A stretch of 64,000 nucleotides of DNA from Formicincola oecophyllae (GCF_006542395.2 NZ_CP038231.1:496001-560000), one strand, 5' to 3'. Shown: positions 18,127 through 27,837, counted from the first letter of the stretch. Numbers and translations are program-made. The notes: a model not told the origin generated them from the letters alone.

Positions 18127-21100
18127 TTACCCCTCTTTCACGCTCAAACCCAGCCAATCACTGTAACGCCATAGGTTTCCTGCCCGGTGGCGGGGGGCGG
18201 TGAGCTGGGTTTGGGTGGGGAAGGCCGCTGCCATGTCACCATGCTCACCAACCCAAGCCTGCACCAATTCCACCATGTCAGGCCTGTTCCAGGGGCTGAT
18301 CCCAGCCCCACACTCCTGGGTGGGGAAGGCTTTGCACGCATAGCCCATCTCCCCAGCCTGCCCGCTGCGCTGGTCCAACACTTGGTGGAGAATTGGCTGT
18401 TCGTCATCATTCAGCTGAAAGCAGAATGTGTCTTCGTCTTCAGGGCTTGATTCACGGAAAGGCTGGCTTTGGGGCAGAATGGCCGTCAAGGCGCTGCTTC
18501 CATAAAGCCAGCACAAGGGGGCGTAAGTGCGAAATGATGATTTGATGGGTGCTTGCTGGGCCGCTTCTGAAAACGCTTCACGCATTTGCCATGGCAGCAT
18601 GGCCTGCGCCGTGGCGCCCAGTTCCAGCTGGGTCAGGCTTTGGTAAGTGTTGATTTTTTCCTGCGGCCATATGTCCAACTGGCCATCAGCTTTTTTCACC
18701 TCTTGTTTCAAATGCCCTGCCAAGCGTGGAAGCGATGTGATGGTCTGCCATTCATCAGGTTGGGTGATGGCGGACAATTCATGGCTGGCCAGATGGTTGG
18801 GGTTAGTGGTGGCGTTGGGGGTGCCTTCATAGCCTGGCTTGCAGTAGGCTTCAGCTTCGTTTTCCAACCCCCGCACATTCCAGTTCCACAAAGCGATGTT
18901 GGGGTGGAGGGACTTAATGCTGACCTCCACGCCGCGGTGGCGCCGCACACGCCCCGCCAACTGAATGATGGAGCGCATGGAGCTGGGCTCAGCAATGGCC
19001 CAATCAGCGTCCCAATCCCGCCCCACTTCGCAGACGGGGCTGGCCAGCACCACAAACACATGGTGCTTGGCTGCTTTGGCTTTCGGGGTGTTCATGGCCC
19101 CAGCCAGCAAGGGCCTTTCCGCCAAAGGTGGGGTCTTGGCATGCCGGTCGAAAACCTGGTCAAGGCCATGTTCAATAGCTTGGCGGCAAATCAAGGGGAA
19201 GCGAGCATGGTAGACGCACAAATGAATGTGCGTGTCTTCGCGGCCGCTGCCCAGTCTTTCCAAAGCGCGCGCCACCTCAATAAGGGGCTCCACATTGGCC
19301 ATGCGGACCAAGCCTAAGGAAATGGTCCTGCCCCCCAGTGCTTTTTCATGGTGGCGCCTGCCCATTTCCAAGGCTTTGTCACGCACGGCCAAGGCGATCT
19401 CATCCCAGAAATCCTGCCCAAGCTCCTGGCGGCCATAATCAGGGGGCTTAAGGGCACCCAACGCCATGATCTCCCCCCGCTGCTTGGGGGCTTCCGAAGC
19501 TATATTCTTCAACGCAACGCGGCGCTTTTTCACAAAAGCGCCATGAGCTTGCCGGAACCCTTCCTCATCAGCGCAAAGCTCTGTTTGGCTGTTGAACTCA
19601 TCCACCCACAGGCACGGCACGGCGGGCATGGGCGCGCCTTCTGCGCCAGCATGGTTTTGCCACCACACGGCCCGGCCATGGTGCCAGGCCTCAAACATGC
19701 CGGCCGCCATGGTGCCAGGCAGGGTGGCGGTTGACAGGACCACCCGGCTGCCCAGAACCCCAGCCCACCACACCAGGCGCATCAAGGCCGGCATGTCGGC
19801 CAAACCGTAATCATCCAGCTCATCCAGAACCAGGTCGCTGCTCATCAAACGCAGCATGGGGGCCAGGCCCCCAGGCCCACGGGTGCAGTCAGCCACAGGC
19901 ACCATGTGGTCCACCGTGCAGGCCAGCACAGGCACCCGCACCATTTCCAAAGCCTTGAGGTCGCGCTTCTGGCTGGGCTGCTTGCCTTCATGGTGCTTGG
20001 CCAGGGCGCGCAGCACAGGGTGGCGCAGCAGTTCATCAAGCCGCCAGGCCTCATCACCGCTGCTGCCCAGGGGGGCGCTGACGTCCCCCTCCGGGTCCAG
20101 CAACACCTCAGCTGTTGATTCAGACCCGCTTTCCTCAGCTCTGTTTTGCAGCCAGTCAGCGATGGCAGCGCTGGTGCCACCACCAGCGTAAACGGCCACC
20201 TGCCCATCGCCGCTGCTGGCTTTGGAAGGCGCCAAGCCCAGGTGCTTTTGAAGGGCGGCGCCAGTTTGGCGCGTCAACACGCGCAGCCCCAGCGCCACCG
20301 TCAAGCGCAGCCCTGGGCCCGACCCTTCGCCAGAGCCATTAAGGGCATAGGCGATTTTGCCATTGGCCAGCGTTTTCCCGCAGCCAGTGCTGGCCATGTT
20401 AATAACAAAAGCCCCCGCCTGCCCAGGGTTGTGCTGGCTGTAAAGGGCCTGCGCCTCCTCAACGGCTTTGTTCTGCCAGCGGTAAGGTTGCAAAGCGCTT
20501 TCGTTCTTGTTGACCATTTTCTTGAGGGGCGCGCAATCGCCCAACCCCTCCAGAACGCTGCCAAGCCCTGGCAAAGCCCTGCTGAGGGAAGAGGCCTGCT
20601 TCTCCACCCCCAGCAAATGTTCCACTAAAGTCTGGTGCAGCTCCATCTGGCCTGTGGAAGGGCGCTTGGCCGTGTTGGCAAAAGGGGTCTTTTTCAAGTC
20701 AATCGCCGCCAAGGGACTGCTAGGCAGCGTGAAGGCCTGCTTGGACGAAAAATAGTGGTCAGCTAGCATCAAGCACAGCCTGGCGCAGTGCAGGATGGAA
20801 ACATCCATGCACATTTCATGGGCCTTTCCGGGATTCCAGGACGCGCACAGCGCCAACAAGGCACCAGCGCGCCGCGCTAGGGCGCCCTGCCAACGCTTAT
20901 CCCCCACCACAGCACCCACCGTGGGGAAAGACCAATAGCGCTTGAAGTCTGTTACGCTGCCAGGAGGAACCGCGTCATTCCATGTGGCCTTGAGGAAACG
21001 CCATGGCTGCTCCAGGTCGATCAATGTTGCGGCGGATTTATTCGTGGATTCGCTGCGCGGGGGCGCCACCATACGGTGATGGGTCAGGACCAGCCACGCC

Positions 21101-21753
21101 ACAGCACGCGCCACAGGCGGCAAGTCTTTTAGAAGATACTGCCTCATGGCTTCACTGTCGGTGGAGGGGGGCTCATCCAGCCAATGGGCCGCTTTGGTGC
21201 CCGCACCCTTAGCCAGCCTTTCAAGCCACGCCACGTCTGAAGGGGGCCCATCGCCTTGCTGGCTGTTGCGCACCAGGTTGCGCAGCATCCAGACGGTGGC
21301 CCATTCATGGCGGTAGCAGGCTTTCTCTATTTTCCCTGACCGCAATTTCCTCTGGAATGCCTGGGCAGTTTTGCCCAAATCATGCAGAAGCGCCGCCAGG
21401 CGCGCCAAGGCTTGTACAAGGGGCGCGTTGGGATCGTCATTCTCCCCTTCAGCCATGATGAGCCTCTGGGTGCTGTTGGTGGGAACAGTCCCCGTCAAGC
21501 CGTCAAAGCGTTCACGGTTGCCCACAATCCACAAAAGCTCCATGCCTGCCGGCCCACCTAGGCGGTGGCAAGCCACGGCCGTGTTCCGGCGCGCTGTGCG
21601 CTTGAGCATGGCATGGAGGGTCTGCAGACCTTCCTCTGTCATGGAGGCAAGCCAGGTGTTTCCACCTGTCCGGCAGGCGAACTGGTCCACGATCCTCCTG
21701 GTTTCAGCTTTGGCTTTCTTCTCGCATTCCGAAACCAGTAGGACCTGCATCAC
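18127..21753 (-). CDS. cas3f: type I-F Cas2-Cas3 fusion nuclease-helicase
   Basis: This 1208-residue protein both integrates spacers (with Cas1) and degrades target DNA. Domains in order: a Cas2-like N-terminal region (~1-95); an HD nuclease with HDLGK near residue 128 and a second histidine pair in LTHHRM; an SF2 helicase with Walker A STGCGKT near residue 458 and the DELDDYG (DExx) box, then STATLPG (motif III) and the C-terminal motif VI RVRRHRG; and a C-terminal accessory domain. The Cas2-Cas3 fusion is diagnostic of type I-F. No interruption is visible. It lies 200 bp downstream of cas1, a gap that carries an isolated repeat-like palindrome. Confidence 0.95.
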   Translation of the reverse strand: MMQVLLVSECEKKAKAETRRIVDQFACRTGGNTWLASMTEEGLQTLHAMLKRTARRNTAVACHRLGGPAGMELLWIVGNRERFDGLTGTVPTNSTQRLIMAEGENDDPNAPLVQALARLAALLHDLGKTAQAFQRKLRSGKIEKACYRHEWATVWMLRNLVRNSQQGDGPPSDVAWLERLAKGAGTKAAHWLDEPPSTDSEAMRQYLLKDLPPVARAVAWLVLTHHRMVAPPRSESTNKSAATLIDLEQPWRFLKATWNDAVPPGSVTDFKRYWSFPTVGAVVGDKRWQGALARRAGALLALCASWNPGKAHEMCMDVSILHCARLCLMLADHYFSSKQAFTLPSSPLAAIDLKKTPFANTAKRPSTGQMELHQTLVEHLLGVEKQASSLSRALPGLGSVLEGLGDCAPLKKMVNKNESALQPYRWQNKAVEEAQALYSQHNPGQAGAFVINMASTGCGKTLANGKIAYALNGSGEGSGPGLRLTVALGLRVLTRQTGAALQKHLGLAPSKASSGDGQVAVYAGGGTSAAIADWLQNRAEESGSESTAEVLLDPEGDVSAPLGSSGDEAWRLDELLRHPVLRALAKHHEGKQPSQKRDLKALEMVRVPVLACTVDHMVPVADCTRGPGGLAPMLRLMSSDLVLDELDDYGLADMPALMRLVWWAGVLGSRVVLSTATLPGTMAAGMFEAWHHGRAVWWQNHAGAEGAPMPAVPCLWVDEFNSQTELCADEEGFRQAHGAFVKKRRVALKNIASEAPKQRGEIMALGALKPPDYGRQELGQDFWDEIALAVRDKALEMGRRHHEKALGGRTISLGLVRMANVEPLIEVARALERLGSGREDTHIHLCVYHARFPLICRQAIEHGLDQVFDRHAKTPPLAERPLLAGAMNTPKAKAAKHHVFVVLASPVCEVGRDWDADWAIAEPSSMRSIIQLAGRVRRHRGVEVSIKSLHPNIALWNWNVRGLENEAEAYCKPGYEGTPNATTNPNHLASHELSAITQPDEWQTITSLPRLAGHLKQEVKKADGQLDIWPQEKINTYQSLTQLELGATAQAMLPWQMREAFSEAAQQAPIKSSFRTYAPLCWLYGSSALTAILPQSQPFRESSPEDEDTFCFQLNDDEQPILHQVLDQRSGQAGEMGYACKAFPTQECGAGISPWNRPDMVELVQAWVGEHGDMAAAFPTQTQLTAPRHRAGNLWRYSDWLGLSVKEG

Positions 21754-21782
21754 TGCCCCCTATGCTTTGCCTTCAAATTGAT

Positions 21783-21797
21783 CTGCCTGTGCGGCAG
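21783..21797 (-). repeat. solitary type I-F CRISPR repeat stem between cas1 and cas2-3
   Basis: The minus strand reads CTGCCGCACAGGCAG, identical to the 15-nt stem-loop core of I-F repeats (consensus core CTGCCGyryAGGCAG), the hairpin bound by Csy4. The outer repeat bases (GTTCA before, CTTAGAAA-like after) are not conserved here: about 1 of 5 and 2 of 8 match. It occurs once; no second copy or spacer-like periodicity is present nearby. Confidence 0.55.
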
Positions 21798-21798
21798 A

Positions 21799-21891
21799 GC
21801 CGCCGTCTAAGGCCAAAGGCCTGTGAAAGCCCGAAGTGTCGGAGTGCAGCCCGAAGGGCAAACGCAGTAAGCCTTCGGGCTAAAAGGCGGC
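21799..21891 (-). other. nested stem-loop region between cas1 and cas2-3
   Basis: Next to the solitary repeat is a large foldable segment. The outer arms GCCGCC (21799-21804) and GGCGGC (21886-21891) pair, a perfect 10-bp stem AGCCCGAAGG/CCTTCGGGCT lies at 21848-21857 and 21872-21881, and a GGCC-AAA-GGCC hairpin lies at 21811-21821. It could be an attenuator, a processed leader, or a mobile palindromic element. There is no long T-run, so a simple terminator is less likely. Confidence 0.45.
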
Positions 21892-21953
21892 GATATAGGG
21901 AGCCCCAACCAGAACTGCCCCTTTCTAAATTGCCTACGCTGCAGAGGGGATCA

Positions 21954-23024
21954 TCACAAATCCAGCCAGGGCATGGCTTCGGCTGGGGTTATGCCCAGAT
22001 AGGCCACAGGCCTGCCCAAGGCCACATCCTTGACGATGTCGAACATGAAGCCCAGCGCTTTGGAGCCCACAAAACCCTTGATGCAACGTTCCCTGAAAGC
22101 CTTGCGGTTCAGCCCTAGGGCGCTGCACAGAAAGGCCTGCGGCAACACATGGGCATCCTTGACCAAATCTGCAATGTCAAACACCAAGGCGCCACGCCTG
22201 GTTTTGCCATGAATGACAGCCAAGGCGAAAGGCAACCCCAGCGTCCAGGCCACCGTGGCGCCCAGCCCATAGGCAAGGTAATTGCCCGTGTCCAGGAAGC
22301 GGTTGGCGTCATCCTGCCCTGTGCCCCGCTTGGCGCGCTGAAAAGCCCCCCTGCCCACAGCTTTGGCAGCCACGCCGTAAAGCGCCCTGGTAGCGCGGCC
22401 TTCCGCCGTCAACACGTCATTGACTGTGCCAGCACGGCTGTAATCTTCAGTTGCTTGTGAAAGCAGGTGCGCCAGTCGTTCCCATTCAGGTTGGAAATGC
22501 TCCTTTTCCGCCGCAGCCAGGCGGTTCCAGGCCTCCCACACCCGTTTCAGGCGCACTTTCTGGAAAACTTTGCCAGCTTCCAGGCGTTTGGTTGGATCGA
22601 GCCAAAGCGCCATCCAATGCTGCATGTATTCAGTGGGCCTGTATTCATGCTGTGGCTCCAGCCAGGTCAGCCACGGGTCAACGTCAGGGTCTTCTGGCTC
22701 GCTTGACTTTAAAGGGGCGAGTTCGCCAGCAGGGCCACTTGTCCCCGCAAACAAAGGCGTGCCCTGGCCCCCTGTGAAGCCCACCACAACGCCAGCTTGG
22801 GCCAACATGCGCATGGCAGCCTGCGTGATGGACGTGCCGCACCCCAGAAGCAGCACGGCGGTGTTGGCTATAGGAATGTTCCAGTAAAGGCTTTTGCTGC
22901 CTTTGGCTTCCACATATTCAACGCGCCCACCATTGACCAGCACCTTGCAATATTCCAAGTACCACATGTTGGCCCGGCGCGATGGCAGGATGGATTTGAG
23001 GTCACTTGAATTCAATGGCAACAT
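21954..23024 (-). CDS. cas1: type I-F CRISPR integrase Cas1
   Basis: Cas1 inserts new spacers together with the Cas2-Cas3 fusion. The 356-residue product starts at ATG 23024 (GGAGAGGG upstream; the in-frame TTG six codons earlier is unlikely). It matches I-F Cas1 along its length: SILPSRRANMWYLEYCKVLVNGG at the start region, SITQAAMR, GTPLFAG, EYRPTEY, then ANRFLDTGNYLAYGL and the catalytic-site region HGKTRRGALVFDIADLVKD. Glu, His and Asp metal ligands of the family appear to be present (TAEGRATR, AVIHGKT, VFDIAD). Divergent from the helicase gene at 23252. Confidence 0.95.
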   Translation of the reverse strand: MLPLNSSDLKSILPSRRANMWYLEYCKVLVNGGRVEYVEAKGSKSLYWNIPIANTAVLLLGCGTSITQAAMRMLAQAGVVVGFTGGQGTPLFAGTSGPAGELAPLKSSEPEDPDVDPWLTWLEPQHEYRPTEYMQHWMALWLDPTKRLEAGKVFQKVRLKRVWEAWNRLAAAEKEHFQPEWERLAHLLSQATEDYSRAGTVNDVLTAEGRATRALYGVAAKAVGRGAFQRAKRGTGQDDANRFLDTGNYLAYGLGATVAWTLGLPFALAVIHGKTRRGALVFDIADLVKDAHVLPQAFLCSALGLNRKAFRERCIKGFVGSKALGFMFDIVKDVALGRPVAYLGITPAEAMPWLDL

Positions 23025-23251
23025 CAACCGCGCCCTCTCCAAGCCTGGGCAGCCCGAAACTGCACGTGAAGCTGGTTGAGTTCAGCATGTTGACCTTCCC
23101 TTGCCAACAGCTGCGGGCTTTGCATTCAATCATGGCTGCCAACTAAGATTGCACTTAGGAAGCCAAGGCCACGCCTTGGGAACGTTTTTGGTCCTTACAA
23201 CGACCTGAACAGGCCTGGACGCTGGTCACCAAGGCACACCATAGTGGCCCT

Positions 23252-25606
23252 ATGACGGATGCCACCACAGCAAGCGTAGCTGCCCAAGCTAACCCCCTGG
23301 AATCCTTTGACCTTCTCCACCCAGCCCTGCAACGCTGGGTGCACCAGCAAGGTTGGCGCAGCCTGCGCCCTGTGCAGAGCCAGGCCATCACGACCCTGGC
23401 ACCCCCCCCCTCCCCTTCCCGTGAAAGCCACCTGACCACGCCTGGTGACGTCATCCTGAGCGCCCCCACCGCTGGCGGCAAAACGGAAGCTGCCCTTCTG
23501 CCGGCCCTTTCCAACCTGGCTTTCGCACCCCCCACCCAGCCGGGCTTCAGCCTGCTTTACGTCAGCCCCATGCGGGCCCTCATCAATGACCAGGCGCCGC
23601 GGTTGGAAAGCCTTTGCGCAGCCATCGACATGCCTTTTGTGGCTTGGCATGGCGAAACCTCAGCTGCCCGCAAGCGCGAACGCAGGCAAAAGCCGGAAGG
23701 GGTTGTCCTCATTACCCCTGAATCCCTTGAAGCCCTGCTGATGAACCATGGGGGCAAAGCCCCCTTCCTTTTTGGCGCGCTGCGCACTGTCATCATTGAT
23801 GAGATGCACAGCTTCATGGACACTGTGCGTGGCAAGCAGCTGCAAAGCCTACTTCACCGCGTTGATATGGCCCAATGCCAGGCTCACGGGGCGCACGGCC
23901 ACGCTACCCCCTTTGCCCCAGCTCAGCGCATTGGCCTTTCAGCCACGTTGGGCAGCCCTGAACAAGGGCAGGCCTTCCTGCGGCCCACCCAACCAGCCCA
24001 AGTGGCACTGCTTGAAGGGGGGAGTGGCCCTGTGAGGCTGGCATTGCAGCTGCGCGGGTTTGAACGCGCCCAAGGCCAGCGCGACCACCCTGAACATGCT
24101 TTGAATGCCATAGCCGGCAATGCCATGGGCAGCCCCCAGGGGCCAGGTTCCCTGATGGCTGATTTGTTTGAGACCCACCGCCATGGCCACAACCTGATTT
24201 TCGCTTCCTCCCGTGGAGAGGTGGAGGAAACCACTGTCAAGCTGCATGAGCTGGCCACAGCCCAGAACGTTCCCGACCCCTTCATGGCCCACCATGGCAG
24301 CCTGGCCCGCAGCTGGCGCGAAGAGGCTGAACGCCACATGAAAACAGCCACACAGCCTGCCTCGCTGGTTTGCACAACGACCCTTGAACTGGGGGTGGAC
24401 ATCGGCGCGCTGGACGCCGTGGCGCAGCTGGGGCCAGGGCACCGCGTTGCAAGCATGCGCTAGCGCCTGGGCCGTTCGGGGCGGCGGGGGCAGGAACCCG
24501 TCATGCGCCTTTATTGCGAAGAAGCTGAGCTGACCCCTCACACCCATCCCCTTGACGCCCTTAGGCCGCGCACCATCCAGACCATTGCCATGGCCAGCTT
24601 GATGCTGCGCGGCTGGAATGAACCTGCTGAGGGCGAACGCCTGCACCTTTCCACCATGCTTCACCAAACCATAGCGCTGATCAAGCAGCATGGCGGCATG
24701 AAGCCCAAAGCCTTGTGGAATGTTTTCGAGACAGGGAAGCTGTTCCCCCACGTGGATGTGGAAACCTTCAAGGCACTGCTGCGCTCCATGGCCAACCCCA
24801 AAGCACCATTCATCGAGCAAGCGCCTGACGGCCTTCTTCTGCCAGGGCGCGCTGGTGAGAAACTGCTGGAGGGGCGCGAGGCCTACAGCGTTTTCACTAC
24901 GCCAGAAGAATACCAAGTGAGCGAGGCCGGAGGGCAGTTGCTGGGCACGATTCCGCAAAGCAATGTTGTGGCCACCGAACAATTACTCATTTTGGCAGGG
25001 CAGCGTTGGCGCCTGGTGCATGTCAACAGGGAACGGCACCACATAACGGTCAAAAGGGCGATGGGTGGCCACCCACCCCAATTCAGCAGCGCCCCCTTGG
25101 GGCCCCACACAGGCATTATCAGGGAAATGCTGCGGCTTTACCTCTCCTTGGACTACCCTGTGTGGCTCGATGACAAGGCGCGCCAGTTCTTGGCCGAAGG
25201 GCGCAAAGCTTTTGATGGTCTGGGGCTGCGCCACCGCAGCGTGATTCAACATGATGATGAGGTGCTGATTTTCCCCTGGGCTGGGGAGCGTGCCCAAAGG
25301 ACCCTCATGCTAGCCTTGTTGGCCAGAGGTCTTGATGTTGTGCCCATGGGGTTGCCGTTGAGCCTGCCTTCCAGCCAACGCGCAGCCCTTGGGCCAGTAT
25401 TGGAGGACTTCGCCCAGTCTAAACTACCCGGGCCAGCCACCATGGTGGCCCACATTCAGGACAAGGCACATGACAAGTTCGACCATGCCCTGCCCCCTGC
25501 CTTGCTGGAGGAAAGCGCCATCCACGACCAGATCACGCCTGACCTGCTGCCAGCCATGGCACGCCAGCTCCTGCCCAGCATGGCGCCCCCAAATGTGGCC
25601 GCTTAA
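23252..25606 (+). pseudogene. Lhr-type DExH helicase (BrxHI-like) interrupted by an in-frame TAG
   Basis: A 784-codon frame in which codon 404 (24461-24463) is TAG. The upstream half has Walker A APTAGGKTE, motif Ib-like LYVSPMRALINDQ, TPESLE, DExH box DEMHSF and motif III SATLG, then the second RecA fold with LGVDIGALDAVAQLGP. Directly after the TAG the frame continues with RLGRSGRRGQ, the motif VI that in Lhr proteins is preceded by glutamine (QRLGRSGRRG). Thus a CAG-to-TAG transition is the simplest explanation. The remaining 380 codons encode the winged-helix and C-terminal domains expected for an Lhr-like protein and have no further stop, so loss is recent, or the stop is read through, or it is a base error. 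Similar helicases partner with TerB_N and DUF2791 proteins, which lie at 52-55.7 kb. Confidence 0.85.
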
Positions 25607-25635
25607 GCCCCGCGCTTGGTTTGAGGCGCCTATGT

Positions 25636-26964
25636 TCAAGCAGGATCCATCAACATGCGTGTCACATGCTTTTTGAAAGGGGTCAGGTGCTGGGCCACGC
25701 GCAAACCCATTTTGCGCAGCAGGGGGAATGGCCCATCATCACGCGTGTAGAATGTGGCAATAGCATTGGTGCCAGCGAACAAGGGCACTGTAGCGCGGCG
25801 CAGGCGCCGCCCGAATGCTGCCAGCCCTGCTGCCGCGCCAGGGTCTCCTGCACCGTCAAGCGCGCTTTCAGCCAGCATCTCCACTGCCCTAATGCCATAG
25901 TTGAACCCATGGGCGGTTATGGGGTGCATGCCAACAGCGGCATCACCCACCAAAGCCACGCGCCCCGCATGGAAGCGGTGAGCATAGACGGCCTTCAGCG
26001 GGTAGGAGATGCGCCCGCTGTCCAGTTTCAAAGGACCAAGGCGTCCCCTGGTGCGCTCCGTTATCTCAGCTGCGAAGGCCTCAGGGGTGGCGACTTCAAG
26101 GCGCGCGATCTCATCAGGGGGCAAGGTCAGCACCAGGGAGGTGACATGCCCTGCGCCTTGGCGCGTGCGGGTGTCATCAGCCACAGGCAGCAGGGCAATG
26201 GTTTGGCTTTCATCAAACCATTGCAGCGCTGTGTGGTCATGCGGGGCTTCATGGCGCATACGGCACACCAGAATGGAAGTGTGGAAATCATGAACGATGC
26301 TGCCAATGCCTGCCAAATCACGCAAATGGGAAAAGCGGCCATCAGCTCCCACTACAAGGCGCGCCCGCACAGCTTTGCCGTCATCCAAGTTCAGGCGGGC
26401 CTCTTGCCGGCCTTGCTCAAGGCCTGCCACAGCGCAACCAGCGCGCACGTGGATAGCAGGGTGCGATTGCACCGCCTCCCACAGGGCTTTGCGTATGAGG
26501 TGGTTGGCCACAAGCCAACCCAAAGGCGCAGCGCCTTCCCCTGGGGCAGCTGGGATGCCGGCATTGCCTGTGCCGTTCATCCTGGCGTCTGTGGCTTCGA
26601 ACAGCAATGGCATGTCCGTGGCTGAACCGCTTTCCACGCGGGCAGTATTCAGAGGGCAGATCGCAGCGGGATCTATGCGCCCCCACACCCCCATGGCCTC
26701 AAGCCAAGCCCGCGTGTGGTGGGTCATGGCGATTTCACGCCCGTCAAACTGCGGGTTGGCCAGGGCTGCTTCACTGCGCTTTTCCACCAGGCACACACGC
26801 CAGCCGTCCCGTGCGAAAGCCAATGCGGCAGCCAGCCCGGCTGGCCCACCACCAACCACCACGACATCCTGGTCAGGCAGGTTCAGGCCATCCTGGGCAT
26901 TCAGGGCAAATGGAGGGGCAGAAGCTTGAGTGGGCTGCTGGCTGTGATGTGAATGATGGCTCAT
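25636..26964 (-). CDS. UbiH/UbiF-family FAD-dependent monooxygenase
   Basis: A 442-residue flavin hydroxylase. The N-terminus after a ~30-residue leader carries the dinucleotide motif VVGGGPAGLAAALAFA; the DG fingerprint GADGRFSHLR lies near residue 210 and the second FAD motif LVGDAAVGMHPITAHGFNYG near residue 335. These define the UbiH/UbiF/VisC/COQ6 group, which hydroxylates the ubiquinone ring. The GDAAH-type motif has V-G instead of the common H-x, as in several paralogues, so this may be a 5-demethoxy- or atypical ring hydroxylase rather than UbiH itself. Overlaps the upstream nitroreductase by 4 bp. Confidence 0.85.
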   Translation of the reverse strand: MSHHSHHSQQPTQASAPPFALNAQDGLNLPDQDVVVVGGGPAGLAAALAFARDGWRVCLVEKRSEAALANPQFDGREIAMTHHTRAWLEAMGVWGRIDPAAICPLNTARVESGSATDMPLLFEATDARMNGTGNAGIPAAPGEGAAPLGWLVANHLIRKALWEAVQSHPAIHVRAGCAVAGLEQGRQEARLNLDDGKAVRARLVVGADGRFSHLRDLAGIGSIVHDFHTSILVCRMRHEAPHDHTALQWFDESQTIALLPVADDTRTRQGAGHVTSLVLTLPPDEIARLEVATPEAFAAEITERTRGRLGPLKLDSGRISYPLKAVYAHRFHAGRVALVGDAAVGMHPITAHGFNYGIRAVEMLAESALDGAGDPGAAAGLAAFGRRLRRATVPLFAGTNAIATFYTRDDGPFPLLRKMGLRVAQHLTPFKKHVTRMLMDPA

Positions 26965-27626
26965 GCTGGAACCCCCTTGCTGGTTTGGGTCGTCTTGTTA
27001 GGGATGGCTGGATTCAATCCATATTGAATGAAGTCTTTTGGCGCAGTGCGCAGCTTGCGCAGTCCACGCTGGCGCGCTTCCACTGTTGGGGTGCCAACCA
27101 GCATGAGCCCAACCAGCGCTGGCACGTTTAAGGCCCGGCAAAGCCCAGCATCCTGGCACCAGGGGCCGCTCACCCACTGTCCGCCATAACCCGTCATGAA
27201 TAAAGCGTTGAGGAGGTTCATGGCGCCAGCGCCAACGCTCAGCAGTTGCTCATCTTCAGGGATGCGCCCTTCCTGAGGGGCCCACCCCAAGGCAAGCACC
27301 ATAGGCGCCTTGAGGAGGCGCTCACGCCATTTCTGGCGTTTGGAAGCAGGCGCCCCAGCCATGGTGCGGGCAATGGCCGCGTCACTGGCCGCTGCCAGTT
27401 CAGCGCGTTCGCCCCCCTGAACCACCACCAAGCGCCAAGGTTGAAGGTGGCCATGGTCAGGCGCACGCAACGCAGTGGTCAGCACTGCCTCGAGCACAGC
27501 GCCTTGGGGGGCTGGTTCGGTCAGCTCAGCTGTGGAGAAACGGTCCAAAAGGGGGGCCAGCACATGGTCTGCCCCTTTGAGGCTGGTTACTGGAGGGGAG
27601 GGTGGATTGGCACGGGGTTCGCTCAT
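26961..27626 (-). CDS. nitroreductase family protein (YdjA-like)
   Basis: A 221-residue FMN-dependent oxidoreductase starting at ATG 27626 with AGGAAAG immediately upstream (an in-frame TTG at 27662 is less likely). It shows the single-domain YdjA-type arrangement: the R-S-T/F-S-T segment near the N-terminus (LDRFSTAELTEP), ALRAPDHGHLQPWRLVVV (the FMN-contacting SPSxxNxQPW-like motif), and the late GYGGQWVSGP segment. Physiological substrate unknown. Co-transcribed with the flavin monooxygenase downstream. Confidence 0.82.
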   Translation of the reverse strand: MSEPRANPPSPPVTSLKGADHVLAPLLDRFSTAELTEPAPQGAVLEAVLTTALRAPDHGHLQPWRLVVVQGGERAELAAASDAAIARTMAGAPASKRQKWRERLLKAPMVLALGWAPQEGRIPEDEQLLSVGAGAMNLLNALFMTGYGGQWVSGPWCQDAGLCRALNVPALVGLMLVGTPTVEARQRGLRKLRTAPKDFIQYGLNPAIPNKTTQTSKGVPA

Positions 27627-27837
27627 CTTTCCTGTATGGCGTGCAGTTTGGAGCGCATGCAATATCCTTCACTATACGGTTTTGTGAGAAAGGGCCTTCA
27701 AAGGTCCTTCAAATCCTTGCGCAACAGCGTTCTAGCGCTTCCCTTCCCCACGCCCCAGCAAGGTTCCCCCATGATTCATGGTGGTGCTTGCTGCCCATGC
27801 TTCCTATCCAGCCCTGGTTTCAGAAAGGTCCGCGCCG

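Noticed and set aside
23939-24982. 347-codon minus-strand frame opposite the helicase
   Set aside because: Spans the amber codon on the other strand but is an antisense shadow with no recognisable motif.
25621-26625. 334-codon plus-strand frame opposite the flavin monooxygenase
   Set aside because: Antisense shadow; the minus-strand gene has all flavoprotein motifs.
27246-27837. N-terminal extension of the RhtB exporter frame
   Set aside because: Overlaps the nitroreductase antisense and does not match the exporter family, which starts at 27838.
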